Shown one piece after another: positions 25,844-34,631 of a stretch of 64,000 nucleotides of DNA. The DNA comes from Bog-756 sp963756515 (lineage in GTDB: Bacteria > Actinomycetota > Acidimicrobiia > Acidimicrobiales > RAAP-2): contig CAVWNV010000012.1 in the NCBI GenBank assembly GCA_963756515.1, forward strand, positions 186,001 through 250,000, in the 5' to 3' direction. The notes under the pieces are model-generated. The model did no database searches. It had not been told where the DNA came from and worked only from the letters and a program-made list of their open reading frames with translations. Both the position numbers and the translations under genes were made by a program. The first letter of the stretch is position 1. The number at the start of each line of letters is the position of its first letter.

Positions 25844-28326
25844 ATGCCAGGAAGTGACGACCACGGCCGGTCCATAGGCACCGACGGGGATACCTCGGGG
25901 TTCATCGAGCCCATTGAGATCCAGGAGGAGATGGAGCGCTCCTTCCTCGAGTATTCGATGTCGGTCATCGTGTCCCGGGCCCTTCCCGACGTACGGGACG
26001 GTCTCAAGCCCGTCCACCGTCGGATCCTGTACTCGATGTACGACCAACGCCTCCTTCCGGACCGCCCTCGCAACAAGTGCGCCAAGGTGGTCGGCGACGT
26101 GATGGGCTCGTACCACCCGCACGGCGACCTGTCGATCTACGAGGCACTGGCCCGCATGGTCCAGGAGTTCTCCATGCGCCACCCTCTGGTCGACGGCCAC
26201 GGGAACTTCGGGGGCACGGGCCCCGACGAGGGTCCGGCGGCCATGCGCTACACCGAGTGCCGGTTGGGCTCGCTGGCGCTCGAGTTGATGAGCGGGATCG
26301 ACCAGGAGACGGTCGACTTCACCCCGAACTACGACGCCACGGCCGAGGAGCCGACGGTCCTGCCCGCTCGGTTCCCGAACATCCTGGTCAACGGATCGCA
26401 GGGCATTGCCGTAGGCATGGCCACCAACATCGCGCCCCACAACCTGGGCGAGGTCATCGACGCCACCGTCCACCTGCTCGAGCACCCCGAGGCTACGTCG
26501 GACGACCTGATGGAGTTCGTGAAGGGCCCCGACTTTCCGACCGGGGCGCTCATCCTCGGGCGCCAGGGGATTCTCGACGCCCTGCGCACCGGCAAGGGGT
26601 CGATCAAGCTGCGGGCGGTGGCGGAGATCGACGAGGGCCGTGACGGTGCCACTCGAATCGTGGTCACGGAGATGCCGTACCAGACCTCGGTGGCCACGGT
26701 CGAGAAGAAGATCTCCGAGCTGGTTCGCAACGGCGACATCGACGGCATCGCCGAGGCCCAGGACGACTCGTCGGGAGGGAAGACCCGACTGGTCATCCGG
26801 CTCAAGCGGGATGCCAACGCCAATGTGGTCCTGAACAACCTGTTCAAGCAGACTCCGCTGCAGACCTCGTTCAGTGTCAACGCCGTCGCCCTGGTGGATG
26901 GTGTGCCCAGGACGCTGAGCCTGGCGCAGATGCTGACCCACTACGTGGCCCACCAGATCGAGGTGGTCACCCGCCGGTCCCAGTTCCTGTTGGACAAGGC
27001 CCGGGCCCGGGCCCACGTGGTCGAGGGTCTGTTGAAGGCCATCGACATGCTCGACGCGGTCATCGCCGCCATCCGGGGATCTGACGACCGTGCCGCGGCC
27101 CTCGAGGCCCTACGCGCCGCGCCGTTCGACTTCTCCGAGGAGCAGGCCAACCACATCCTCGACATGACCCTGTCACGCCTCACCCGCCTGGGCCGTAGCA
27201 ACCTCGAAGAGGAGATGGCCAAGCTGCTCGAGGAGATCGCCGAACTGGAGTCCATTCTGAGCGACCCGGCCAAGCTGCGCGGCGTGATCGCTTCGGAGAT
27301 GGGGGAGATACGCGAGAAATTTGCCGACGAGCGGCGCACCCGGATCACCCATGACCCCGGCGACATGAACGTCGAGGATCTGGTCGACGATGAGGATCTG
27401 GTCGTCACGATGAGCCGGGCCGGCTACATCAAGGCGGTCTCGGCCGACGCCTTCCGGACGCAGGGGCGCGGGGCAGGGGGGTGCAGGGGGCCAAGCTCAA
27501 AGAAGAGGACCTCATCGACGACGTCGTCCACACCACCTCTCACGCCCACCTGCTGCTGTTCTCCAACCGGGGGCGCGTGTTCCGGCTGCGGGCGCTGGAG
27601 ATACCGATGAAGGAACGGACCGCCCGGGGCACGGCGATCGTGAATCTTCTCCCGTTGTCGCCCAACGAGAGCATCCAGGCCATCATCGGCACGAGGGACT
27701 TCTCGGCCGAGAACTTCCTGGTCTTCTCGACCAAGCTGGGGCAGATCAAGAAGACCGCCTTCAGCGAGTACGACAAGTCGCGGCGGGAGGGGTTCATCGC
27801 CATCAATCTGCGGGACGGTGACGAGCTGGTCCGGGTGGTGGAGACCCACGGCGACGACGAGGTTTTTCTGGTCACCCAGTCAGGGATGACCATCCGATTC
27901 TCCGAGCAGGACGTCCGACCCATGGGACGTGATGCGGCCGGGGTGCGCGGCGTCCGGCTGAAGTCCGGCGACGAGGTGGTGTCCTGCGACATCGCCCGTG
28001 ATGAGGCTGACATCCTGCTGGTGACCGATGCCGGGTACGGGAAGCGGACCAAGGTGGAGCGGTTCAACCGGCAGGCCCGAGGGGGTCAGGGTGTGCGGGG
28101 CATTCGCCTCACGGCCAAGCGCGGCAAGGTGGTGGCGGCGTTCATGGCCGGTCTCGAGGACGAGATCCTCCTCATCTCGACCACCGGGGTGGTGATCCGG
28201 ACCGCCGTCCGGGAGATCGCCTCGCAGGGGCGGGACGCCACCGGCGTGCGGGTCATGAATCTGGACGACGGCGACGCAGTGGCAGCCGTGGCCCCGGTGG
28301 CCGGTGAGGTTGCCGGCGAGGCGTAG
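25844..28326 (+). CDS. gyrA: DNA gyrase subunit A, interrupted by a one-base frameshift
   Basis: The catalytic subunit of gyrase. The first frame (from ATG 25844) encodes the breakage-reunion domain with FLEYSMSVIVSRALPDVRDG, YHPHGDLSIYEALARM and active-site Tyr136 in MRYTECR. Near 27470 the reading moves to the next frame, which carries the complete six-blade C-terminal DNA-wrapping domain to 28326. Adding one G in the GGGG tract at 27470-27473 restores QGRGGRGVQGAKL, a textbook GyrA-box, so the indel can be placed there. gyrA is essential, so a sequencing or assembly error is most likely. Total would be about 828 residues, the normal size. Confidence 0.93.
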
Positions 28327-28403
28327 CGTGGCCGTCGGCTGCACGATCGCAGGGCCGTCGTAGGCGCCGGCGAGGCGTTGGTGTAGCGTCGTGCACCGGT
28401 TTC

Positions 28404-28477
28404 GGGGCTATAGCTCAGTCGGTTAGAGCGCAGCACTGATAATGCTGAGGTCGCTGGTTCGATTCCAGCTAGCCCCA
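28404..28477 (+). tRNA. tRNA-Ile (anticodon GAT)
   Basis: A 74-base cloverleaf. The acceptor arms GGGGCTA and TAGCCCC pair fully. The D-arm TAGCTCAGTCGGTTAGAGCG, the anticodon stem CAGCA/TGCTG around loop CTGATAA (GAT at 28438-28440), and the T-arm with GGTTCGATTCC are canonical. The discriminator is A28477. CCA is not encoded and must be added by Cca. Placement after gyrA matches many actinobacteria (ileT). Confidence 0.98.
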
Positions 28478-28620
28478 CTCGTTGGTTCCCCTGGTAGCCG
28501 GTCTGCGGCCAAGCAGTTGGTAGGAGCTGATTCCGGATCCGCTCGGCGTTTGTCCCGCGGGAAGAATGTGGGGGACGGAGTTGGCCCTCGTCGCTTTCTG
28601 CTCGATGGTACGGTCGCCGG
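28478..28620. other. tRNA-Ile to F420-oxidoreductase gap, edge of the lower-G+C patch
   Basis: No gene in 143 bases. G+C falls from about 70% to about 60% here and stays low to about 30.7 kb. The gap ends in the TACGGT promoter element of the next gene. No copy of the tRNA 3' end that would mark an att site was found downstream. Confidence 0.55.
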
Positions 28621-29088
28621 ATGGCTCGCCCTATCGCCTCGGACACGCCGGTTGACCGTGCCGGTCTGGAAGGGTTCATTCGACCTCGACACCGCGCCAT
28701 CCTCAGTACGCATAGAGGCGACGGAAGTCCCCAGATGTCTCCGGTGACCATGGGTGTTGGTCCAGACGGGGCGATTCTGGTTGCCAGCTATCCAGACCGG
28801 GCCAAGGTCCGCAATCTACGACTCCGCCATCAGGCCGCACTGTGCGTTCTTTCGGATGACTTTGGTGGAGAGTGGGTCCAGGTTTCAGGGACAGCCGCCG
28901 TGGTTGATCTTCCCGAGGCGATGGAAGGTCTGGTGACCTACTTTCGTTCCATAAGCGGCGAGCATTCTGATTGGAACGAATACCGTCAAGCCATGGTTGA
29001 CCAGGGCAAGGTATTGATCCGAGTCGCACTCGAAAGCTGGAGTCCGATCAGCAAGGGTGGCTTTCCGCCCCGGCTCGCCGACCCCTGA
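28621..29088 (+). CDS. PPOX-class F420-dependent oxidoreductase
   Basis: 155 residues of the split-barrel pyridoxamine-5'-phosphate-oxidase-like family (Rv1155/TIGR03618 type). LSTHRGDGSPQMSPVTMGV and VASYPDRAKVRNLRLRHQ are the typical strand and phosphate-binding segments; these enzymes use F420 or a flavin. Substrate unknown. TACGGT (28609-28614) is 6 bases before the ATG and no ribosome-binding site is visible, so it is probably leaderless. G+C is lower than in neighbouring core genes. Confidence 0.88.
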   Translation: MARPIASDTPVDRAGLEGFIRPRHRAILSTHRGDGSPQMSPVTMGVGPDGAILVASYPDRAKVRNLRLRHQAALCVLSDDFGGEWVQVSGTAAVVDLPEAMEGLVTYFRSISGEHSDWNEYRQAMVDQGKVLIRVALESWSPISKGGFPPRLADP

Positions 29089-29139
29089 TCCGAACCGAAC
29101 TGTTAGCGATCCGGATCCGGTCCGATCTGGTAGAACCGG

Positions 29140-29733
29140 ATGATGGACGACTACGAGGTTCTGTGGCTCGATGGCGCTGAACAGATCTCCCAGGCGGCTG
29201 GAGTGACGGCGCGGTCGATGCGGGACAGCCCGACCTCAATCGCTGTCTCGGATGATCCCTTCGTTCGCCTAGAGATGCTCTACAGCACGTTCGGAGGGCT
29301 GCTGAGCACTGCACGGGTGGCCGGTGTCCGGCGTGGTGACTGCGTCCTTGGCGCCGCCGGAGCTGTCCCTCCGGGAGCCTGCATCGACTCCATGCTTCCT
29401 ACAGATGTCAGAACTCTGGATCCACCCTCCCCCAGCGCCACTGATGGCGAGCGATTCTTGTACAGCGGATCGGTCATGGCCGTTCACGATCTTCTGGAGA
29501 CCCACTGGCATGTTGGCCCCGTCGGTGTCGAACCGGGATTCCAAGGCATGGGTCTCGGCCGAGCCGCCATGAGATTGCTCTGTGACGAGTTTGACGAGCA
29601 TCACCGACTGGCATGGCTGGAGACCGACAAGCCGGAGAACGTCCGCTTCTACATCGGCCTCGGTTTCGAGGTCACAGAAGAGGTATCGATGCTCACGTCG
29701 CGGTTCTGGTTCATGCGGCGTGAGGCTGAGTGA
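29140..29733 (+). CDS. GNAT-family N-acetyltransferase
   Basis: About 197 residues. Motif A, VGVEPGFQGMGLGRAAMRLL, binds acetyl-CoA, and WLETDKPENVRFYIGLGFEV is motif B. Acceptor unknown. Two ATGs are adjacent (29140, 29143); TAGAAC (29131-29136) lies 6 bases before the second, favouring a leaderless start at 29143. Its 3' end overlaps the convergent VOC gene by 23 bases. Part of the lower-G+C patch. Confidence 0.88.
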   Translation: MMDDYEVLWLDGAEQISQAAGVTARSMRDSPTSIAVSDDPFVRLEMLYSTFGGLLSTARVAGVRRGDCVLGAAGAVPPGACIDSMLPTDVRTLDPPSPSATDGERFLYSGSVMAVHDLLETHWHVGPVGVEPGFQGMGLGRAAMRLLCDEFDEHHRLAWLETDKPENVRFYIGLGFEVTEEVSMLTSRFWFMRREAE

Positions 29734-30217
29734 GTATCGAATAGGAGCGCCCGAGCGGATACGAGTGCCGGGATCGGGTGTTGGCACGGCCATGAGCTAC
29801 ACGATCCGGCCGTCGTCTGGACGTTCCGACGAAGTGCCACAGGACGCCGCAGGGATCGAAGACGTTCATAACGCGCAGCCCCCACGGCTGAGGCGCGGGC
29901 TCCCGGGGAGCCGAGACGCCGAATCGCTCCGGGAGGTCGAGCGATTCGATGCGGGACCACCACGCATCCAGGTCGTCCACCAGCATCTGCATCATGAAGC
30001 TCTCGGCATATTCCTTCTGGTAGAAGCGAGTGAGGATGATTTCACTATCCCCGGTGGTGAAGATGGCTACGTCGCCCTCGAGCACCATCGTGAAGCCGAG
30101 TGCGGCGTAGAAGGCCTTGCTGACGTCAAACTCCTTGCTCGGCAGGAAAGCCCTCGCCCGCTCGGTTCCACTCGGCACCGTCGAGCCTTCGCTCCCGGGG
30201 CTGGCTGCGCAGTCCAT
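29711..30217 (-). CDS. VOC/glyoxalase-fold protein
   Basis: 168 residues. ARAFLPSKEFDVSKAFYAAL begins a vicinal-oxygen-chelate half-domain, FTMVLEGDVAIFTTGDSEIIL and VMNVFDPCGVLWHFVG complete it. Proteins of this shape include bleomycin-resistance-like binders and glyoxalases; the ligand cannot be told. The last roughly 35 residues are an extra basic tail. AGGCTA on the plus strand (30225-30230), TAGCCT on the gene strand, is 7 bases before the ATG, so it is probably leaderless. Confidence 0.82.
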   Translation of the reverse strand: MDCAASPGSEGSTVPSGTERARAFLPSKEFDVSKAFYAALGFTMVLEGDVAIFTTGDSEIILTRFYQKEYAESFMMQMLVDDLDAWWSRIESLDLPERFGVSAPREPAPQPWGLRVMNVFDPCGVLWHFVGTSRRRPDRVAHGRANTRSRHSYPLGRSYSILTQPHAA

Positions 30218-30268
30218 GCTGCGTAGGCTATTGGCGGGCGGTGGCGGTCGCCCCCGGGTCGTCCGTGG

Positions 30269-30640
30269 CTACGAGGCACGGGAGCGAAGTTGGATCACGT
30301 TCCCATCGGGATCGAGCACGTCGTGCCGGGTGAGACCATCGATACTGAACGATCGCCCGGTCACCACCCCTCCGTTTGCTTCGACCTGGTGCAGAGTCGC
30401 CTCCAGTGAGCCGACATCGAACACCGGCTTGATGGCCGAGCCGTCACGAGGCTCTGGCGGGGTTCGTATCTCAATGGACTTGGCGACGCTGGTAGGCACC
30501 GTGTGGATCAGGACCTCCTCCCGATCGTTGAGGATCCGAATGTCACCCGAGGGCTCATGGTTCGCGTTCGCCACGAGGACCGCCTGGTAGAAGGCGGACA
30601 ATCGGGGCACATCGACCGAGAAGACGACGAGTGAGCACAT
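30269..30640 (-). CDS. VOC-family protein
   Basis: 123 residues. VVFSVDVPRLSAFYQAVL, a mid-section IEIRTPPEP and the C-terminal RHDVLDPDGNVIQLRSRA are the VOC beta-alpha-beta signature with the usual end glutamine-rich strand. Unknown ligand. ATG at 30640. TACAGT on the minus strand (30652-30647) is 6 bases upstream and there is no ribosome-binding site. Lies beside another VOC gene, 51 bases apart, suggesting duplication or co-acquisition. Confidence 0.82.
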   Translation of the reverse strand: MCSLVVFSVDVPRLSAFYQAVLVANANHEPSGDIRILNDREEVLIHTVPTSVAKSIEIRTPPEPRDGSAIKPVFDVGSLEATLHQVEANGGVVTGRSFSIDGLTRHDVLDPDGNVIQLRSRAS

Positions 30641-30853
30641 GGAGCGACTGTAGCTACCTGGCCGATTCGAGCGAGCCCGTTCCCGGTCATCGGGACAACG
30701 CCGCGGCTCAGCGTGCGATTCGGATGCCTTGACGGGTTCTGGCCAGCCCCACTGCCTGCAGCCGATCGCCGATCTTTCGGAGCAGGGTGCCGTTGCAAAG
30801 CCAGGGGGACCGTGCAAGCCTTCGCCGGTGGACATGACCCCGGTTCTGCGCTC

Positions 30854-31423
30854 GTGACGAGCGGACCCTGCGAGGTGACCGGGGTCGCCGGCGTCGTCGC
30901 CTTGTACGAGGCGGGCGGTCACCGCGCCTACGGCGAGCGGATCAGCATCACGTCGCACTCGCTGCAGTGTGCCGAGCTGGCCCGGGCCGACGGGGCCGGG
31001 GACACGCTGGTAGCTGCCGCCCTCCTCCACGACATAGGCCACCTGATCACCGATGAACAGGACGACGCCGACTTCCACCCCGACGAGGACGACGATCACC
31101 ACGAGGCCGTCGGTGGTCGGGTGCTCGCCACCGTCTTCGGTCCGGCGGTGGCCCGGCCCGTGGCCCTCCACGTGCAGGCGAAGCGTTGGCGCTGCACCGT
31201 CGAACCCTCCTATCTGGATGAGCTGTCCGGGTTGTCCACGGCCAGTCTGAAGGCCCAGGGGGGCCTGCTCGACGACGAGGCGCGTCGGCGTTTCGAGGCC
31301 CATCCCGGCTTCGCCGAGGCCGTCTCACTGCGTGGGTGGGACGACCGGGCGAAAGTCGTGGATCTCCGGGTCCCCCCGCTGGACACCTACGTGGAGCTGC
31401 TCGAGTCCCTGGTCCAGGGGTGA
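30854..31423 (+). CDS. PhnZ-like HD-domain oxygenase
   Basis: About 189 residues. HD-fold protein resembling PhnZ, the mixed-valent di-iron oxygenase that cleaves the C-P bond of hydroxylated 2-aminoethylphosphonate. HSLQCAELAR, VAAALLHDIGHL, DDDHHEAVG and ALHVQAKRWRCTV carry the metal-ligand histidines and aspartates, and SLRGWDDRAKV is the usual end motif. The partner hydroxylase PhnY is not in the window, so a different substrate is possible. The GTG at 30854 is one choice; another GTG lies at 30875. Confidence 0.82.
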   Translation: MTSGPCEVTGVAGVVALYEAGGHRAYGERISITSHSLQCAELARADGAGDTLVAAALLHDIGHLITDEQDDADFHPDEDDDHHEAVGGRVLATVFGPAVARPVALHVQAKRWRCTVEPSYLDELSGLSTASLKAQGGLLDDEARRRFEAHPGFAEAVSLRGWDDRAKVVDLRVPPLDTYVELLESLVQG

Positions 31424-31540
31424 GTGGGTCCGCCCACTGAGGGCGGGCTGAGGGCGGGGCCACCCGGGACTGTCGGGGCCCGGTGGGATGCGCGAGGCTG
31501 ACCCCCGATACCGACGGGCCGCCCGCGAAAGGACTCCACC

Positions 31541-32854
31541 GTGGCCAGCGGACAAGACCTCCTGATCAGGCCCGATCCGCCGCCGCCCCGGTCACCGGAG
31601 CATCGCGGCCGGCCCGGCCCGGCCCGGCCCGTCGACGTCTCCCGACGGGTGCGCCGCAACCGGATGGTGGCGTCGGCCATCGTGCTGGCCCTGCTCACCC
31701 TCAGTCTCTGGCTGGTCGTCGGCGGTGGCCACTCGTCCACCGTCCCGCCCATCCACCGCGGGCCGATCCGTCACCCGGTGCCGGTGACCGGAAGGGCGAA
31801 CCCACGCCTCGACCCCGAATGGGAGGGGGACGGGAAGCCGGTGACCATGGCGTTCGGCGGCGACGTGAACTTCCCCTCGGGCAGTACCTTGGGAGATCGT
31901 CTCGCCGCTGACCCGGCCACGGCCATGGGTGCCGGCGCGTCGGAGCTGCTGGCCGGGGTGAACCTGAGCATGGTCAATCTGGAGACGGCCCTCACCGACG
32001 GCACCTGTCCGGACCCGCAGCCCAAGACGTACGACTTCTACGCTCCGTCCAGTGCCGTGACGGCACTGCGCTCGACCGGTGTCAGCCTCACCACCGAGGC
32101 CAACAACCACGGCGAGGACTGCGGTCGGCCCGGCCTCCAGATGGCACTGTCGACCCGGGCCCAGACCGGGTATCCGATCCTGGGTATCGGCCAGAACGCC
32201 GCCCAGGCGTTCACCCCGTTCCAGACCGTCATCGACGGTGAGCACATAGGGATCATCGCCGCCACCCAGGTGATCGACTCCGACCTGCAGGCGTCGTGGA
32301 CGGCCACCACCACCCAGCCCGGACTGGCCTCGGCCTACGACGTGACCGACCTGGTCTCGACGGTCGAGGCGGCGCGTCGGGTCGACGACACCGTCATCGT
32401 GTTCCTCCACTGGGGAGTGGAGCTCGATGCCTGCCCCGACCCGCTACAGGAGCCGTTGGCCAACGAGCTGGTCCGGGCCGGCGCCGACGTCGTCATCGGC
32501 AGTCACGCCCACGTCCTCCTCGGGGGCGGCTATCTCGGCTCGGCCTATGTCGACTACGGACTGGGCAACTTCGCCTTCTACAACACGCCGGCACCCACCG
32601 ATCAGAGTGGCTCCCTGATCGTCACCGCCACCGGCCGCCACGTCGACAGCGTGACGTGGCGACCGGCCCTCATCGAGGACGAAGTGCCGGTCCCCTTGAG
32701 CGGGGCGGACGCCACCCAGGCCCTCCAGAGCTGGGCCGGAGCCCGGACGTGCACCGACCTGGCGGCCTCGCCGGGCGCCTCACTGGCCACCAGGGCGACC
32801 GAGACGTCGCCCGCAACGCCGGCCGTGACCCAGCAGCTTTCCCAGGACGGGTGA
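31541..32854 (+). CDS. CapA/PgsA-like metallophosphatase-fold membrane protein
   Basis: 437 residues. A basic Pro-rich cytoplasmic N-terminus, one membrane helix (about residues 43-62), then a CapA-type domain: FGGDVNFPSG, LSMVNLETALTD, LTTEANNHGEDCGRPGL, VIVFLHWGVEL and VVIGSHAHVLLGG. CapA proteins take part in poly-gamma-glutamate or related envelope polymer handling; the exact polymer is unknown. GTG at 31541 with AAAGGA upstream. Monocistronic. Confidence 0.9.
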   Translation: MASGQDLLIRPDPPPPRSPEHRGRPGPARPVDVSRRVRRNRMVASAIVLALLTLSLWLVVGGGHSSTVPPIHRGPIRHPVPVTGRANPRLDPEWEGDGKPVTMAFGGDVNFPSGSTLGDRLAADPATAMGAGASELLAGVNLSMVNLETALTDGTCPDPQPKTYDFYAPSSAVTALRSTGVSLTTEANNHGEDCGRPGLQMALSTRAQTGYPILGIGQNAAQAFTPFQTVIDGEHIGIIAATQVIDSDLQASWTATTTQPGLASAYDVTDLVSTVEAARRVDDTVIVFLHWGVELDACPDPLQEPLANELVRAGADVVIGSHAHVLLGGGYLGSAYVDYGLGNFAFYNTPAPTDQSGSLIVTATGRHVDSVTWRPALIEDEVPVPLSGADATQALQSWAGARTCTDLAASPGASLATRATETSPATPAVTQQLSQDG

Positions 32855-32921
32855 CATCCCCCAACCTGCCCCCGAGGCGCACCGTCTAAAGCGCCGCGAC
32901 CAGGATGTCGATGATCCGGGT

Positions 32922-34625
32922 ATGGCTCAGACCGGCTCCGACGGCATCTACGCCGACCTGCCCGCCGATGACCAGCGGAGCCTGGTCCGCCTCCTCGACG
33001 AACTCCCCGACGCGGTCATCGTGATCGACGCCCACGGCATCGTGCAGTGGGTCAACCGCACGGCCGGGACCCTGTTCGGCCGCCCGAGCGCCGAAGCCGT
33101 CGGGGTGACCGGCCTCGACCTGGTCCACCCGGACGACCTGGAGATGGTCCTGCTCTCGCTGTCCAGTGTGCAGGGCAAGGACATCGGTTCACCCATCGAG
33201 ATCCGGCTCAGGACCACGGGCGGATGGCGCCTGATGGAACTCATCGGCTCCCCGGTCGGATGGTTCCGACCGGGCGCCATCCTGTTGACGGTGCGGGACC
33301 TGACGCAGCGCCGACGGTACGAGATCGTGCACGACCACGACGCCCGTCTGCGCTCTCTGGTCCAGAACTCCGCCGCCATCACCATGCTGGTTTCGCCCGA
33401 CGGTTGCGTCCAGTCCGTGTCGGGGGCGCTGACGCGGGTCCTGGGCCAGGACCCTGAGATGGTCGAGGGCCAGCCGTTGAGTGACCTGGTGGCCGAGGAC
33501 GACCGTCCCGCCCTCGATGTCGCGTTCGAACGTGCGTCACGCGGGGCATCGGTAGCCGGCCCGGTCAAGGTGCAGCTGTCGCTGGTCCGCCACGGCAACC
33601 TCGCCACCCTCCCCTTCGAACTGGCCATCGTGAACCTGATCGACGACCCCACTGTCGGGGGCTACGTGGTCACCGGCCACGACGTCTCCGATCAACAGGC
33701 GGCCGACCTGCAACTGCGGGAGGCGCTCTCGTTGGTGCAGGCCACGCTGGATGCCACCGCCGACGGGATCATGGTGGTCGACATCGACGATCAGATCGTG
33801 AGTTCGAATCAGAGGCTCTCCGAGATGTGGGGAGTGCCGGACGCCATCCTCGAATCCGGCAACCGCCGGACGATCACGGAGTACATCCGGGACCAGCTGG
33901 AGATTCCGGAGCAGTGCGTGGCAAGGGTGGAGGCCTACCGGGATCCTGCGTCGGAGACCGCCGATCTGCTCCGCTTCAAGGACGGTCGGGTGTTCGAGCG
34001 GATCTCGAAGCCCCAGCGGATCGGCCCGGAGGTGGTCGGTCGGGTGTGGAGCTTCCGCGACATCACCGAACGGGAGCGGTTGGAAGAGCGCCTCTCCCAT
34101 CAAGCCGTCCACGACTCGCTGACCGGGCTACCCAACCGGACGCTCTTTCAGGATCGACTGCGGGCCGGTGCGGCCCGCTGGGCGCTCGGTGGCGGGGATG
34201 TGGCCGTGATCTACATCGACGTCGACGGGCTGTCCGCCGTCAACGACTCGCTCGGCCATGCCGTCGGCGACAGCGTGTTGCAGTCGCTGGCCGGGATCCT
34301 CAGCGGTTGCCTCGGTGGCTCGGACTCGCTGGCCCGACTCGGCGGCGACGAGTTCGGGATCCTGCTGGAGCTGGTCAGTGGCGCCGATGCCGCCCTCACG
34401 ATGGCCGAGCGCCTTCGGGATGCCATCGGTCGGCCCCTGTGGGTCGGGGACCGACGGGTGTCGGTCACGGCCAGCATCGGGGTGGCCATGTCCGCCCCGG
34501 GGCTCTCCGGCGACCAGGTGCTGTGCAATGCGGATCTGGCCGTCCATACCGCCAAGGGACTTGGTGGCGACTGCATCTCCGAGTACTCGGCCGGCCTGCC
34601 CGCGTCGGCCCCATCGATTGGCTGA
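32922..34625 (+). CDS. Multi-PAS diguanylate cyclase
   Basis: 567 residues, no membrane helix. Three PAS domains (about 22-130, 140-265 and 285-385; LLDELPDAVIVIDAHGIVQW starts the first) lead to a GGDEF domain (about 400-555) beginning HDSLTGLPNRTLFQDRL with active-site LGGDEFGIL. It should make c-di-GMP from GTP. The inhibitory I-site RxxD reads GGSD, so product feedback is probably lost. No EAL domain or c-di-GMP receptor nearby. Confidence 0.93.
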   Translation: MAQTGSDGIYADLPADDQRSLVRLLDELPDAVIVIDAHGIVQWVNRTAGTLFGRPSAEAVGVTGLDLVHPDDLEMVLLSLSSVQGKDIGSPIEIRLRTTGGWRLMELIGSPVGWFRPGAILLTVRDLTQRRRYEIVHDHDARLRSLVQNSAAITMLVSPDGCVQSVSGALTRVLGQDPEMVEGQPLSDLVAEDDRPALDVAFERASRGASVAGPVKVQLSLVRHGNLATLPFELAIVNLIDDPTVGGYVVTGHDVSDQQAADLQLREALSLVQATLDATADGIMVVDIDDQIVSSNQRLSEMWGVPDAILESGNRRTITEYIRDQLEIPEQCVARVEAYRDPASETADLLRFKDGRVFERISKPQRIGPEVVGRVWSFRDITERERLEERLSHQAVHDSLTGLPNRTLFQDRLRAGAARWALGGGDVAVIYIDVDGLSAVNDSLGHAVGDSVLQSLAGILSGCLGGSDSLARLGGDEFGILLELVSGADAALTMAERLRDAIGRPLWVGDRRVSVTASIGVAMSAPGLSGDQVLCNADLAVHTAKGLGGDCISEYSAGLPASAPSIG

Positions 34626-34631
34626 GGTCGT

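Noticed and set aside
27481..28326. A separate gene for the gyrA C-terminal part
   Set aside because: It is the continuation of gyrA in the next frame after a one-base loss; its beginning lies inside the GyrA-box and lacks its own start signals.
28404..30700. A phage attachment site at tRNA-Ile
   Set aside because: No copy of the tRNA 3' end and no integrase were found in the window.
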